Shown: positions 24,597-34,092, counted from the stretch's first letter. The stretch: DNA of 64,000 nt from Lactonifactor longoviformis DSM 17459 (GCF_900129135.1 NZ_FQVI01000010.1:62001-126000); one strand, 5' to 3'. The notes: generated by a model not told the origin, from the sequence alone. Program-made: numbers and translations.

Positions 24597-26084
24597 ATGC
24601 AGGAATGGATTATTGCCATGCTCGTAATCAGCGCGCTACTGATTATCCGGGACATGGCAAAAACTATTTTTTCAGGAATGAAAAAAAGTGCGGCAACCAT
24701 TGTATATGACCAGCATCCACAGAAAGAGAAAATGGAACGATATGCAACCTCTTTTCAGCGTTTAGCTAATAGTTTTTACGGTATGCCTTACCGGAAAGAT
24801 TATCTGAGCAATGGAGAAATAGAAGAACTGATTGGAGAAGTGGAACAGAATTTCTGCCAGAAATGTCATCTGCACCATGTGTGCTGGCAAAAGCAGTATC
24901 TGCAGACCCAGCAGAGAATATACAATCTTCTGAGAATCATGGAAGAGGGAGATGAGGAAAAAATCAGACGGGGGAAGGTAGAGCTCATGGGTATTTGTGT
25001 GAATCAGGGAAAGCTTGGGGACGAGCTGTACCGGATGATATCCAGGGAGCGGCAGAACCTGGTCTGGAGCAACAAACTAATCGAAAACCGCTTGGCGGTG
25101 GCGGAACAGCTCAGTGAGATGGCGCGGATCATGCAGATTATGTCCAGAGATATGTTTGAGGTGACCGATGTACTGCCGGAATTCAAGGATGATCTGGAGC
25201 GGAGGCTGAAGAAAAAAAATATTGTGCTGAAAAGTATCTGGATGCTGGAGCTTCCGGATGGAAAACAGCAGTATTTTATGCGGCTTCGAAGCAGGGGAGG
25301 CCAGTGCATCCCGGTGAATGAGGCAGCGGCACAGCTCTCAAAGGAATGCGGATGTTCTATGGTAGCGCGCAAGGACAGCCGATCGCTGATCAACGGGGAA
25401 TTTACTACATACAGTTTTGTGGAGGACGTTAATTTCAAGGTGCTGTATGGTGCGGCCAAGATAACCAAGGATAAAGAGAGCGTATCCGGAGACAATTATA
25501 TGTGTACCATGGAGGACACCGGCCAGTTTTTTATGTGCCTTTCGGATGGCATGGGTTCCGGTCTGGAGGCCTGCCAGGAGAGTGAGATGGTAGTGGACCT
25601 TCTGGAGGAGTTTGTAGATGCGGGATTCACAGGAGAGACGGCTGCAAAAATGGTAAACTCAGCCCTGGTTCTTCAGGGAAAAAATGGACATTTCTCTACG
25701 GTTGACATCTGTGTGATGGATTTGTATTCTGGTATGGGGCACTTCCTCAAAGCCGGAGCGGCAACAACATTTATCAAACGGAACAACTGGGTAGAGGCAA
25801 TCTCATCCACCAGCCTGGGACTGGGTCTGGTGCAGCAGATTGACTTTGAAACTACCACAAAGAAGTTATACGACGGGGATTTTTTGATTATGGTGACCGA
25901 TGGGGTGCTGGACGCGCTGCCCCTGGACCGCCAGGAAGAAGTAATGAAAGAAATTATACTGCAGACCCGGGGAAATGCCCCCAAAGAATTGGGGCGGGGG
26001 ATTCTCGAACGGGTGCTGGGATATAGTGAATACCGGGCAGTGGACGATATGACCGTATTGGTGGCCGGTATCTGGAAAAAGTAG
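24597..26084 (+). CDS. spoIIE: Stage II sporulation protein E, short form
   Basis: PP2C-type serine phosphatase that dephosphorylates SpoIIAA and so activates sigma-F in the forespore. 495 residues, against about 820 in Bacillus. Only one hydrophobic segment is seen (residues 4-17) instead of ten. Residues 50-250 form the regulatory region, with a cysteine cluster FCQKCHLHHVCWQ; the phosphatase from about residue 290 holds SDGMGSG, VTDGVLD and DDMTVLV metal motifs. A sporulation promoter and AGGGGAGGT lie just upstream, so the short form is genuine and not a missed start. Confidence 0.9.
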   Translation: MQEWIIAMLVISALLIIRDMAKTIFSGMKKSAATIVYDQHPQKEKMERYATSFQRLANSFYGMPYRKDYLSNGEIEELIGEVEQNFCQKCHLHHVCWQKQYLQTQQRIYNLLRIMEEGDEEKIRRGKVELMGICVNQGKLGDELYRMISRERQNLVWSNKLIENRLAVAEQLSEMARIMQIMSRDMFEVTDVLPEFKDDLERRLKKKNIVLKSIWMLELPDGKQQYFMRLRSRGGQCIPVNEAAAQLSKECGCSMVARKDSRSLINGEFTTYSFVEDVNFKVLYGAAKITKDKESVSGDNYMCTMEDTGQFFMCLSDGMGSGLEACQESEMVVDLLEEFVDAGFTGETAAKMVNSALVLQGKNGHFSTVDICVMDLYSGMGHFLKAGAATTFIKRNNWVEAISSTSLGLGLVQQIDFETTTKKLYDGDFLIMVTDGVLDALPLDRQEEVMKEIILQTRGNAPKELGRGILERVLGYSEYRAVDDMTVLVAGIWKK

Positions 26085-26094
26085 GAGACAAAGG

Positions 26095-27444
26095 ATGGAA
26101 AATAAGGTATTTGCTTATATAAGGCAATATCATATGATAGAGGATGGAGACCGCATTGTGGCAGGGGTCTCCGGCGGGGCAGATTCGGTATGCCTTCTTG
26201 CGCTTTTAAAAGAATATCAGAAACAGACAGACTTCGCGCTTGGCGTGGTCCATGTGAATCACCAGATTCGCGGAGAAGAGGCAAGAAGAGATGCGGATTA
26301 TGTAGACAGGCTCTGCAGGCTGTGGAAGATTCCCTGCAGAGAGTACTCTTATCCGGTGGAGCAAATGGCAAAGGAAGGGCATATGACCCTGGAGGAAGCA
26401 GGGAGAAAGGCCCGCTATGATGCGTTTCAGAGATTTATGGAGGAGTGGAATGGAGATAAGGTGGCTTTGGCACATCATCAGAACGATGTGGCTGAGACCT
26501 TTCTTTATCATTTGGCCAGAGGCAGTGGGATTCGGGGCCTGTGCGGGATACGACCTGTGCGGGAGCGGATTATCCGGCCTCTTCTTGGCGTGGAGAGAAA
26601 AGAAATTGAGAATTATCTGGAGCAGAAAGGCATAAAGTATCTTACAGACAGTACCAATCTGTGTGTGGATTATACAAGAAACAAGATACGGCATCAGGTT
26701 TTGCCGGTACTGGTTCATGATATTAACGAGCAGACAATTTCACATATTGCCCGGACAGCCGGGATGCTTTTGGAAGCAGATAACTTTCTGGATGAGCTGG
26801 CAGGGAAACTGAAAGAGGAATATGTAAGGGAAGAAAAGGGAAGAATTAGAGTCAGCAAAGAACTTTTTCAGGAAAAAGAGATCCTTCAGCAATATGTGCT
26901 TCGAAGAACACTGGGAGAGCTGGCGGGGGGATTAAAGGACATAGGTGCAGATCATATCAGGAGCCTCATGGACCTTGCAAAAGGCGGTTCGGGAAAACTG
27001 GTTTCTCTCCCCGGAAGAATCCAGGGAGAAATGGAATACCAGGCCCTTTGGCTGGCAAAGAGGAAAAAGGGAGAGGCAGAGCTGCCGGAGACGCCCCGGC
27101 CGGCCTGGAGCTGGAGAAGGTTTTCCTACGAAAATCAGCCAATTCCGGAAAAAAAGTATACGAAATGGTTTGATTATGATAAAATAGAAGATAGTCTAAA
27201 CGTACGGACGCGCAGACCAGGGGATTATCTCGTGATCAATGCCTCCGGCGGAAGGAAAAAAATAAAGGATTACCTGATTGACTGCAAGGTGCCCCGCAGA
27301 GAAAGAGAGGAGCTTCTTCTGCTTGCGGACGGCTCACATATTCTGTGGGTTGTGGGTTACCGGATCAGTGAATACTATAAAGTTACCCAAGAGACAAAAA
27401 CGGTTTTAGAAGTACGGGTAGAAGGAGGAAATCAACATGAGTGA
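26095..27444 (+). CDS. tilS: tRNA(Ile)-lysidine synthase
   Basis: Attaches lysine to C34 of the CAU-anticodon tRNA-Ile so that it reads AUA. 449 residues: an N-type ATP pyrophosphatase head with VSGGADSVCLL near residue 26 and ALAHHQNDVAETFL near residue 125, and a C-terminal domain near residues 360-440 (LNVRTRRPGDYLV). It ends inside the next gene by eight bases, implying coupling. Order spoIIE-tilS-hpt-ftsH matches Bacillus. Confidence 0.94.
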   Translation: MENKVFAYIRQYHMIEDGDRIVAGVSGGADSVCLLALLKEYQKQTDFALGVVHVNHQIRGEEARRDADYVDRLCRLWKIPCREYSYPVEQMAKEGHMTLEEAGRKARYDAFQRFMEEWNGDKVALAHHQNDVAETFLYHLARGSGIRGLCGIRPVRERIIRPLLGVERKEIENYLEQKGIKYLTDSTNLCVDYTRNKIRHQVLPVLVHDINEQTISHIARTAGMLLEADNFLDELAGKLKEEYVREEKGRIRVSKELFQEKEILQQYVLRRTLGELAGGLKDIGADHIRSLMDLAKGGSGKLVSLPGRIQGEMEYQALWLAKRKKGEAELPETPRPAWSWRRFSYENQPIPEKKYTKWFDYDKIEDSLNVRTRRPGDYLVINASGGRKKIKDYLIDCKVPRREREELLLLADGSHILWVVGYRISEYYKVTQETKTVLEVRVEGGNQHE

Positions 27445-27958
27445 AAAGGTTCATGTGCTGCTCAGCGAGGAGGAAGTAGAGAAAAGGATACGGGAGATCG
27501 GGGAGCAGATCAGCAGGGACTATGAGGGCAGAAGCGTGCATTTAATCTGCGTGCTGAAAGGCGGCGTATTTTTCACCTGTGAACTGGCAAAGAGGCTCAA
27601 AATACCGGTCAGCCTGGACTTTATGTCTGTGTCCAGCTACGGTGACGACACGAAATCCAGCGGGGTTGTGAGAATTGTAAAAGATCTCGATGAGCCGCTG
27701 GAGGGCAAGGATGTATTAATTGTGGAGGACATTATTGACTCCGGAAGAACGCTGAGCTATCTGATGGAGGTTCTGCGCCAGAGAGGACCAAAAAGCCTGA
27801 AGCTCTGTACACTCCTGGATAAGCCGGAGCGCAGAGTGCGGGACGTGCAGGTGGATTATGTGTGTTTCAATATCCCGGACGAGTTCGTTGTTGGATACGG
27901 CCTGGATTATGCACAAAAATACAGAAATCTTCCATATATAGGTGTGGTAGAACTTTAG
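27437..27958 (+). CDS. hpt: Hypoxanthine phosphoribosyltransferase
   Basis: 173 residues salvaging hypoxanthine and guanine to IMP and GMP. The PRPP loop is VLIVEDIIDSGRTLSYL near residue 95; VCVLKGGVFFTCEL-like CVLKGGVFF near residue 38 and VVGYGLDYAQKYRNLPYIG at the C-terminus are family hallmarks. The start follows AGGAGG within the end of tilS. Confidence 0.96.
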   Translation: MSEKVHVLLSEEEVEKRIREIGEQISRDYEGRSVHLICVLKGGVFFTCELAKRLKIPVSLDFMSVSSYGDDTKSSGVVRIVKDLDEPLEGKDVLIVEDIIDSGRTLSYLMEVLRQRGPKSLKLCTLLDKPERRVRDVQVDYVCFNIPDEFVVGYGLDYAQKYRNLPYIGVVEL

Positions 27959-27976
27959 GGAAAAGGAGAGCAGGAA

Positions 27977-29803
27977 GTGAATAAGCAAACAAGAGGGTTA
28001 GGATTCTATCTGGTCCTTGGAGTTCTGATTATCGGGGCCTGGTGGTTCATTACCAATCAGGTGACAACAAATAATTCTTATACGTATCAGGATTTTGTGA
28101 AAGATGTAGACAGCCAAAATGTAACAAAAGTAGCCATTCATCCCAACAATGCAGTGCCCACAGGACAGGTAGTGCTGGAATTAAAGGGAGGAGAACAGAG
28201 ACAATTTTATGTAAGCGACGTGGTAAAGGTAGAGGAATATCTGGAAGGGTCCTATATTGTGCCGACCCTGTACGATGTTCCGGGAGATAATGTGTTCATG
28301 TCATCTATTCTGCCCCTGCTGCTGACCGGAGGTCTGGTAATCTTTATGATTATGATGATGAACCGACAGATGTCAGGGGGCGGCAGCAACGCCAAAATGA
28401 TGAACTTTGGTAAAAGCCGTGCCAAGATGTCCGTGGATGCAGAGAAAAAAGTTACCTTTGCCAACGTGGCAGGACTTCAGGAAGAAAAAGAGGACTTAGT
28501 CGAGATCGTAGATTTCCTTAAGAATCCACAGAAGTATACTAAAGTAGGTGCAAGGATTCCAAAAGGGGTTCTTCTGGTTGGACCTCCGGGTACAGGCAAG
28601 ACACTCCTTGCAAAGGCAGTAGCGGGAGAGGCGGGAGTTCCGTTTTTCAGTATCTCGGGATCTGACTTTGTAGAGATGTTTGTGGGTGTGGGCGCTTCCC
28701 GTGTGAGAGATTTATTCGAGGAAGGAAAGAAGAATGCCCCATGTATTATTTTTATAGATGAGATTGATGCAGTGGCCAGACGCAGGGGAACAGGAATGGG
28801 CGGCGGCCATGACGAGAGAGAACAGACGCTCAATCAGCTGCTTGTGGAAATGGACGGCTTTGGGGTGAATGAGGGAATTATTGTAATGTCAGCCACAAAC
28901 CGTGTGGATATTCTGGATCCCGCCATCTTGAGGCCGGGACGATTTGACCGGAAGGTTGGAGTGGGAAAACCGGATATAAAAGGCAGAGAAGAGATTCTTC
29001 ATGTCCACGCCAAAGGAAAGCCTCTGGGAGACGATGTAAATCTGAAAGAGATTGCACAGACCACGGCAGGGTTTACCGGAGCGGATCTGGAAAACCTGAT
29101 AAATGAAGCGGCTATTTTGGCGGCAAAAAAGGAACGTGCCTACATTGTCCAGGCGGATCTGAAAGAATCCTTTGTAAAGGTAGGAATCGGATCTGAAAAG
29201 AAGAGCCGGATTATTTCTGAAAAAGAGAAGCGGATTACAGCATACCACGAGGCTGGGCATGCTATATTGTTCCACCTTCTGCCTGATGTGGGGCCTGTCC
29301 ATACCATCTCAATCATTCCCACAGGAATGGGGGCTGCAGGATATACGATGCCTCTTCCGGAAAAGGATGAGATGTTTAACACCAAGAATCAGATGCTGCA
29401 GCATATTGTTGTAGATCTGGGAGGACGTGTGGCAGAGGAGCTGGTATTTAAGGATGTGACTACAGGGGCTTCCCAGGATATTAAACAGGCAACAAAACTG
29501 GCGCGGGCTATGGTAACCAAGTACGGTATGTCCGAAAAAGTGGGACTTATCAATTATGGGGAAGACGATGAAGAAGTCTTTATCGGCAGAGATCTGGCCC
29601 ATACCAGAGGCTACGGAGAAAATGTAGCTACTACTATTGATAGCGAAGTGAAGCGTATTATTGATGAAGCTTACGAGAAAGCAAAAACATTAATTCAGAG
29701 TCATGAGGATGTTCTTCATAAATGCGTGGATTTATTATTGGAAAAAGAAAAAATCGGAAGAGAAGAGTTTGAAGCGCTGTTTGAAGAGAAGGCTATGGCT
29801 TAG
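27977..29803 (+). CDS. ftsH: ATP-dependent zinc metalloprotease FtsH
   Basis: Membrane AAA+ protease for quality control of membrane proteins and regulators. 608 residues: two membrane helices (about 8-27 and 109-128), Walker A GPPGTGKT near residue 198, Walker B IIFIDEID near 254, the second region of homology with RPGRFDR, and the zinc site HEAGHA near residue 423. The start is GTG after AAAGGAGAG. It is the last gene of the syntenic block. Confidence 0.97.
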   Translation: MNKQTRGLGFYLVLGVLIIGAWWFITNQVTTNNSYTYQDFVKDVDSQNVTKVAIHPNNAVPTGQVVLELKGGEQRQFYVSDVVKVEEYLEGSYIVPTLYDVPGDNVFMSSILPLLLTGGLVIFMIMMMNRQMSGGGSNAKMMNFGKSRAKMSVDAEKKVTFANVAGLQEEKEDLVEIVDFLKNPQKYTKVGARIPKGVLLVGPPGTGKTLLAKAVAGEAGVPFFSISGSDFVEMFVGVGASRVRDLFEEGKKNAPCIIFIDEIDAVARRRGTGMGGGHDEREQTLNQLLVEMDGFGVNEGIIVMSATNRVDILDPAILRPGRFDRKVGVGKPDIKGREEILHVHAKGKPLGDDVNLKEIAQTTAGFTGADLENLINEAAILAAKKERAYIVQADLKESFVKVGIGSEKKSRIISEKEKRITAYHEAGHAILFHLLPDVGPVHTISIIPTGMGAAGYTMPLPEKDEMFNTKNQMLQHIVVDLGGRVAEELVFKDVTTGASQDIKQATKLARAMVTKYGMSEKVGLINYGEDDEEVFIGRDLAHTRGYGENVATTIDSEVKRIIDEAYEKAKTLIQSHEDVLHKCVDLLLEKEKIGREEFEALFEEKAMA

Positions 29804-29944
29804 AAGGTTTTTTACCGATAGAAAAGGGTTTTTGTATAATTTTTTGGCAGGAGGCGGAAGAAGGAAATGGGGCTGCAGAAAAAACGCCCAAAAATGAACT
29901 GAAATATCAGTGAAGATTGTGCACACTTTTCCCTTGCCACTTGC

Positions 29945-30052
29945 TATAATAATAACTGTAAAAACCCCCCAATACATTATATAGTTTTTGCTACACCCCA
30001 TAAGAAGAAATACCTTCTCCAAAAAAGACAGCGTTCGGTAGCTGTCTTTTTT
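29945..30052 (+). ncRNA. Candidate small RNA: promoter followed by a terminator without a reading frame
   Basis: The gap between ftsH and the amylase gene holds an extended -10 box (TGCTATAAT, 29942-29950) and, about 90 bases later, a strong terminator: perfect 12-bp stem AAAAAAGACAGC with its complement (30021-30032 and 30041-30052) and an 8-base loop. The span between holds CCCCCC and CACCCC runs and no usable reading frame. No good -35 box is seen. The terminator may simply end ftsH transcription. The rest of 29804-30135 shows nothing else I can support. Confidence 0.4.
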
Positions 30053-30135
30053 ACGTTTAAAAATAGTTGTATTGGAGGATGTCAGCGTATAAAATAAAAA
30101 GAGGCATTTCCATCATTGAATAAAGGGGACGGAAT

Positions 30136-32256
30136 ATGATGCAACATGGAAATTATCAGGAAGTTCGTAAGATTCAGCAGTATGTATCAAATATGCGGCC
30201 GATGTTTAACAAGGCTGCTTTATATAGCGACAGAACACAGAACTACAGAGAACCCTATGAGCCGGATCCGGGGGATACGGTAACGATCCGCTTCAGAACC
30301 CTGGAGAATAATGTGGATGGAGTCTACATTGTCCGGGGGGAAGAGAAAACACTTATGGACTATGCGTATACAGAGTGCGGGTTTGATTTTTATGAGACAA
30401 AGATACAGGTAGAGGAAGATCCGGTCTACTATTATTTTGAAATAACCTCAGGCAGGATCCGCTGCTATTTCGGAGAGCAGGGATTGGCAAAGGAACAGCC
30501 CATTTACACCCAGTTTTCCATTGTCCCGGGTTTTCATACTCCACAGTGGGCAAAAGGGGCGGTGATGTATCAAATCTATGTGGATCGCTTCTGCAACGGG
30601 GATCCTTCCAATGATGTGGAGACGGGAGAGTACTTCTACATCGGTGCCAAAAGCCAGAAGGTACTGGACTGGTACGAAACGCCACAGCCCATGGACATTC
30701 ACAGGTTTTACGGCGGGGACATTCAGGGTATTTGGGATAAACTGGATTACCTCCAGGAACTGGGGGTGGATGTCCTGTATCTGAATCCCATATTTGTCTC
30801 CCCGTCTAATCATAAGTACGATTGTCAGGACTATGACTATATCGATCCGCACTATGGAAAAATTGTGGAAGACGGAGGCGAACTGCTGGCAGACTGGGAT
30901 CGGGCTAATGCCCATGCCGGCAAATATATCAAAAGGGTCACAGACAAAAAAAACCTGGAGGCCAGCAACCAGTTTTTTGCGGAGTTTGTGGAGGAAGTGC
31001 ACCGGAGAGGAATGCGCATTATCCTGGACGGGGTCTTCAATCACTGCGGATCCTTCAATAAATGGCTGGACAGAGAACGGATCTACGAGTACGCGGAAGG
31101 CTATGAAAAGGGGGCCTATGTGGATGCATTCAGCCCATACAGAAGCTTTTTCCATTTTTACAATGAAAATGCATGGCCTTACAATGACTCTTATGACGGC
31201 TGGTGGGGGCACGATACCCTCCCGAAACTGAATTATGAGCAATCGGGTAAGCTTTATGAATACATTATGGAGGTTGCCAGGAAATGGGTATCCCCTCCTT
31301 ATAATGTGGACGGCTGGCGGCTGGATGTTGCAGCGGATCTGGGACACAGCAACGAATACAACCACAGATTCTGGAAGGACTTCCGAAAAAATGTGAAGGA
31401 AGCCAATCCCGACGCTATTATTCTGGCAGAGCATTACGGGGAGGCAAGAGAGTGGCTTCGAGGAGATGAGTGGGATACCATCATGAATTATGACGCCTTC
31501 ATGGAACCCATTACCTGGTTTTTGACAGGGATGGAGAAGCACAGCGATGAGTATAACGGAGGCCTTTATGGTAACAGCGACGCGTTTAAGAATGCCATGA
31601 CATACCATTTATCCAGAATGACAGAGCCCACCCTGGAGGTGGCAATGAATGAATTATCCAATCATGATCACTCCAGGTTTCTTACCCGGACCAACAAAAA
31701 AGTGGGAAGAGTTGCGCAGCTGGGTCCCCGGGCAGCGGAGGAGGGGGTAAGCAAGGCTGTATTCAGAGAGGCGATTGTCATGCAGATGACCTGGCCAGGG
31801 GCGCCCACGATCTACTACGGTGATGAGGTGGGACTCTGTGGATTTACAGATCCGGACAACAGAAGAACGTACCCCTGGGGACGAGAAGATATGGAGCTGC
31901 TGGAATTCTATAAAGGTATGATTCAGATACACAAAGGCAGTGAGTCTCTGCTGCACGGCTCCTTAAAATATCTTCATAACGATTATCAGAGACTTACCTA
32001 CGGAAGATTTACCAGGCATTACAAGATGGTAATCAGTGTCAATAACAGGCAGGAATCAGCCTTCCTCACCATTCCCGTATGGCAGCTGGGGGCTGACAGA
32101 TCCGGTGTGGATATCTACGAGCGGATGGCTCTTACCACCTCAGAGGGGTATACCTTTGACAAAACTGTGTACCAGAGCAAGAACGGTTTGCTTGAGATAG
32201 AACTGCCTCCGGTATCCGCGGTTGTACTCCGGAAAATACCGTCAAATAAAAGCTGA
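30136..32256 (+). CDS. GH13 alpha-amylase family protein, neopullulanase/cyclomaltodextrinase-like
   Basis: 706 residues, cytoplasmic (no signal peptide). An N-terminal beta domain (about residues 15-135) resembles CBM34 of neopullulanases; the barrel starts at WAKGAVMYQIYVDRFCNGD. Catalytic residues: nucleophile Asp in VDGWRLDVAADLG, acid Glu in ILAEHYGEA, and Asp in ELSNHDHSRF. The C-terminal beta domain ends near residue 700. It hydrolyses alpha-1,4 (and perhaps 1,6) links in maltodextrins taken into the cell. The start follows AAAGGGGACGG. No transporter is adjacent. Confidence 0.9.
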   Translation: MMQHGNYQEVRKIQQYVSNMRPMFNKAALYSDRTQNYREPYEPDPGDTVTIRFRTLENNVDGVYIVRGEEKTLMDYAYTECGFDFYETKIQVEEDPVYYYFEITSGRIRCYFGEQGLAKEQPIYTQFSIVPGFHTPQWAKGAVMYQIYVDRFCNGDPSNDVETGEYFYIGAKSQKVLDWYETPQPMDIHRFYGGDIQGIWDKLDYLQELGVDVLYLNPIFVSPSNHKYDCQDYDYIDPHYGKIVEDGGELLADWDRANAHAGKYIKRVTDKKNLEASNQFFAEFVEEVHRRGMRIILDGVFNHCGSFNKWLDRERIYEYAEGYEKGAYVDAFSPYRSFFHFYNENAWPYNDSYDGWWGHDTLPKLNYEQSGKLYEYIMEVARKWVSPPYNVDGWRLDVAADLGHSNEYNHRFWKDFRKNVKEANPDAIILAEHYGEAREWLRGDEWDTIMNYDAFMEPITWFLTGMEKHSDEYNGGLYGNSDAFKNAMTYHLSRMTEPTLEVAMNELSNHDHSRFLTRTNKKVGRVAQLGPRAAEEGVSKAVFREAIVMQMTWPGAPTIYYGDEVGLCGFTDPDNRRTYPWGREDMELLEFYKGMIQIHKGSESLLHGSLKYLHNDYQRLTYGRFTRHYKMVISVNNRQESAFLTIPVWQLGADRSGVDIYERMALTTSEGYTFDKTVYQSKNGLLEIELPPVSAVVLRKIPSNKS

Positions 32257-32284
32257 ATTCCTCGGGAAAACAGAGGAAAAGTAC

Positions 32285-32313
32285 TTGCATTCTCAAATGG
32301 ATTGTGGTAAAAT
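32285..32313 (+). promoter_or_regulatory. Promoter of the tRNA genes
   Basis: TTGCAT and TAAAAT with a 17-base spacer. Between it and the first tRNA lies a perfect 10-bp hairpin (32337-32346 with 32353-32362), probably a leader structure removed during processing. Confidence 0.6.
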
Positions 32314-32365
32314 CGGATCTTGTCAGAAGCAATAACCATTGGTTTTCTTTGGAAAACCAATGTAT

Positions 32366-32447
32366 GGATGGATTCCCGAGTGGCCAAAGGGGGCAGACTG
32401 TAAATCTGTTGGCAACGCCTTCGAAGGTTCGAATCCTTCTCCATCCA
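32366..32447 (+). tRNA. tRNA-Tyr (anticodon GTA)
   Basis: 82 bases. The acceptor stem GGATGGA pairs with TCCATCC, the anticodon loop is CTGTAAA with GTA, a long variable arm is present as expected for Tyr, and the T-loop is GGTTCGAATCC. The discriminator is A and CCA is not encoded. GTA and the type II variable arm fix the identity. Confidence 0.95.
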
Positions 32448-32465
32448 CTGGATTGTTTATCCACT

Positions 32466-32507
32466 GCCGCAGTGGCGGAACTGGCAGACGCACAGGACTT
32501 AAAATCC
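32466..32507 (+). pseudogene. Truncated tRNA-Leu (5' half only, anticodon TAA)
   Basis: The 42 bases from the acceptor strand through D-arm and anticodon loop (CTTAAAA) closely match the intact tRNA-Leu 140 bases downstream. After TCC the similarity ends: no paired 3' anticodon strand, variable arm, T-arm or 3' acceptor strand follows. The bases that follow are A+T-rich and contain small palindromes. It cannot fold as a tRNA. It may mark an old recombination or element excision inside a tRNA gene. Confidence 0.75.
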
Positions 32508-32643
32508 AATAGGTCAGTTCCACATTTCAGGCGTAGAAACGCATAAAATTAAAGATTTTATAATTTCATATGGGGTAGATATGTTTACATCCCTCCAAAA
32601 CATCCTTCCAAATTCCAGGGTGTTTCCAGGGTGTTTCATATAT

Positions 32644-32727
32644 GCCGGTGTGGCGGAATAGGCAGACGCAAAGGACTTAAAATCCTTCGGGAGCAATCCC
32701 GTACCGGTTCAAGTCCGGTCACCGGCA
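32644..32727 (+). tRNA. tRNA-Leu (anticodon TAA)
   Basis: 84 bases. The acceptor stem GCCGGTG pairs with CACCGGC, the anticodon stem-loop is AAGGA-CTTAAAA-TCCTT, the variable arm is long (CGGGAGCAATCCCGT), and the T-arm is CCGGTTCAAGTCCGG. The discriminator is A and CCA is not encoded. Confidence 0.95.
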
Positions 32728-32736
32728 GTATATATA

Positions 32737-32767
32737 AAGGCTTAAACATTTAGTTTATGCCTTTTTT
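32737..32767 (+). terminator. Terminator of the tRNA operon
   Basis: AGGCTTAAAC pairs with GTTTATGCCT (one mismatch) and is followed by TTTTTT. Confidence 0.8.
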
Positions 32768-32852
32768 GGGAAATAGGGCTCTATATGTTTGACTACGTTG
32801 TGAGAGATCCAATCAGACTGTACGGAATGGTCTAAGGAAGACTGATATTTGC

Positions 32853-32929
32853 TATAATAATTAGCCAAGTACTGGATAGAAGAAAGCAAAGGGGCTTGAG
32901 GATGATTCCTTGAGTCTCTTTTTTTGTAG
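32853..32929 (+). ncRNA. Candidate very short RNA: extended -10 box followed by terminator
   Basis: An extended -10 (TGCTATAAT, ending 32858) is followed 33 bases later by a stem GGGGCTTGAGG pairing with CCTTGAGTCTC through Watson-Crick and G-U pairs (32892-32920), then seven T. The predicted RNA is about 65 bases and has no reading frame. G-U pairing works only on the plus strand, so it is not mainly the terminator of the convergent kinase gene. No -35 box is clear. Confidence 0.35.
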
Positions 32930-32947
32930 AATGAACTGTGTTAGTTC

Positions 32948-34039
32948 TTATCGGGAAGTCTGGAAAAAAAGGGAAACAGTGGTTCCGCAATTTAACTTTG
33001 ATTCAATGGAAACTGAGCCGCCATGCCGTTCCATAATACGCTTTACGATCACCAGCCCCACACCGCTTCCCTCAAATTCTTCCGCCCTATGAAGACGCTC
33101 AAATATATGAAACAGCTTACCGGAGGCTGTCATATCAAAACCCACACCGTTGTCCTGTATTTTTATAAGCAGCACATCAGCCTGACAGGAGGCGGTGACA
33201 CAAATCCGCGCGTCATCCCGGATGCGGGTGAACTTGATGGCATTCCCCAGGATGTTTTGAAATAACAAGGTAAAAAGCGTGGGATCACCGGACAGCTGCG
33301 GTAAGGGCTGTGTGCCCAGCTCAAGCGTGATGTGGCGGTCCGGTTCCAGAGCGGTAAGTTCAGCAAAGATATTTTGAATGAGAGCCGCTGTATCAATGGG
33401 TTCCGGGCAGCAGGGGAGTGTGACCATTTCGGAAAATTCCAGCAGGCGGCTGATCATGGCCTCTGTTGTCTCGCACTTGTGTTCCAGCCTCTTTAAAATT
33501 ATCTGTGTGTCTTCTGTGGAGGGGGCCCCTGCAGGTATTAACTCTTCCTGGAGGAGCTGAGTGAGCTGTCTCATGACTTGAAGCGGAGATTTTAAGTCGT
33601 GGGATACGGTGTGGCAGAACTGGTCCAGCTCTCTATAAGCGGATTTTAATTCTTTGGATTGTGTGACAATGCGAACATGGGCGCCCACGCGGGCTAACAG
33701 CTCAGATTTGTGGCAGGGTTTTATGATATAGTCCTGGGCGCCCAGGGCGAATCCTCTTTCCAGGCTTTTCCGGTCCTGGGAAATGGTCATGAAGATTACC
33801 GCAGTATCCTGAAAGCAGGGATTGGAGCGAATTTTTTGGCAGAGGGAGAACCCGTCTATATCGTTCATATGGATGTCCAGGAGGATAAGATCCGGCAGTT
33901 CCCGCTCCAATAAGGAGAGGGCAGCTTTCCCGCTGGAAGCGACCAGCACCTCATAGCCGTGCTCTGCCAAAATGGAGCCGGTTATGTGGATCTGCTCCGG
34001 GGAATCATCGACAATCAGTATGACAGCGGGCTGTTTCAT
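32948..34039 (-). CDS. Response regulator-histidine kinase hybrid (REC-HisKA-HATPase)
   Basis: 363 residues, soluble. The N-terminal receiver domain has ILIVDDSPEQ, phosphoacceptor Asp in LILLDIHMND near residue 56, and IIKPC near 108. Then comes a dimerisation domain with the phospho-histidine in FCHTVSHDLKSPLQ near residue 150, and an ATPase domain with NILGNAIKF, DNGVGFD and GSGVGLVIVKR. Such REC-first kinases accept a signal by phosphotransfer and pass it on. It is divergent from the membrane kinase that precedes the urea genes, so it may join the same circuit. Start follows AAGGAGG. Confidence 0.88.
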   Translation of the reverse strand: MKQPAVILIVDDSPEQIHITGSILAEHGYEVLVASSGKAALSLLERELPDLILLDIHMNDIDGFSLCQKIRSNPCFQDTAVIFMTISQDRKSLERGFALGAQDYIIKPCHKSELLARVGAHVRIVTQSKELKSAYRELDQFCHTVSHDLKSPLQVMRQLTQLLQEELIPAGAPSTEDTQIILKRLEHKCETTEAMISRLLEFSEMVTLPCCPEPIDTAALIQNIFAELTALEPDRHITLELGTQPLPQLSGDPTLFTLLFQNILGNAIKFTRIRDDARICVTASCQADVLLIKIQDNGVGFDMTASGKLFHIFERLHRAEEFEGSGVGLVIVKRIMERHGGSVSIESKLNCGTTVSLFFQTSR

Positions 34040-34092
34040 GTAAAAGACCTCCTTTGGATGCTGGGAATAAAAAACGGTTGTATTTGGGCTTT

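Noticed and set aside
24515-24709. 64-codon plus-strand frame at the spoIIE start
   Set aside because: It starts within the spoIIE promoter and overlaps the spoIIE coding sequence in another frame.
30448-31608. Long minus-strand open frame (386 codons) opposite the amylase gene
   Set aside because: It lies wholly within the GH13 gene, has no ribosome binding site and low-complexity hydrophobic content; it is the antisense shadow of a codon-biased gene.
32115-32696. Open frames overlapping the tRNA genes
   Set aside because: They run across tRNA-Tyr and tRNA-Leu sequence and have no coding signals.
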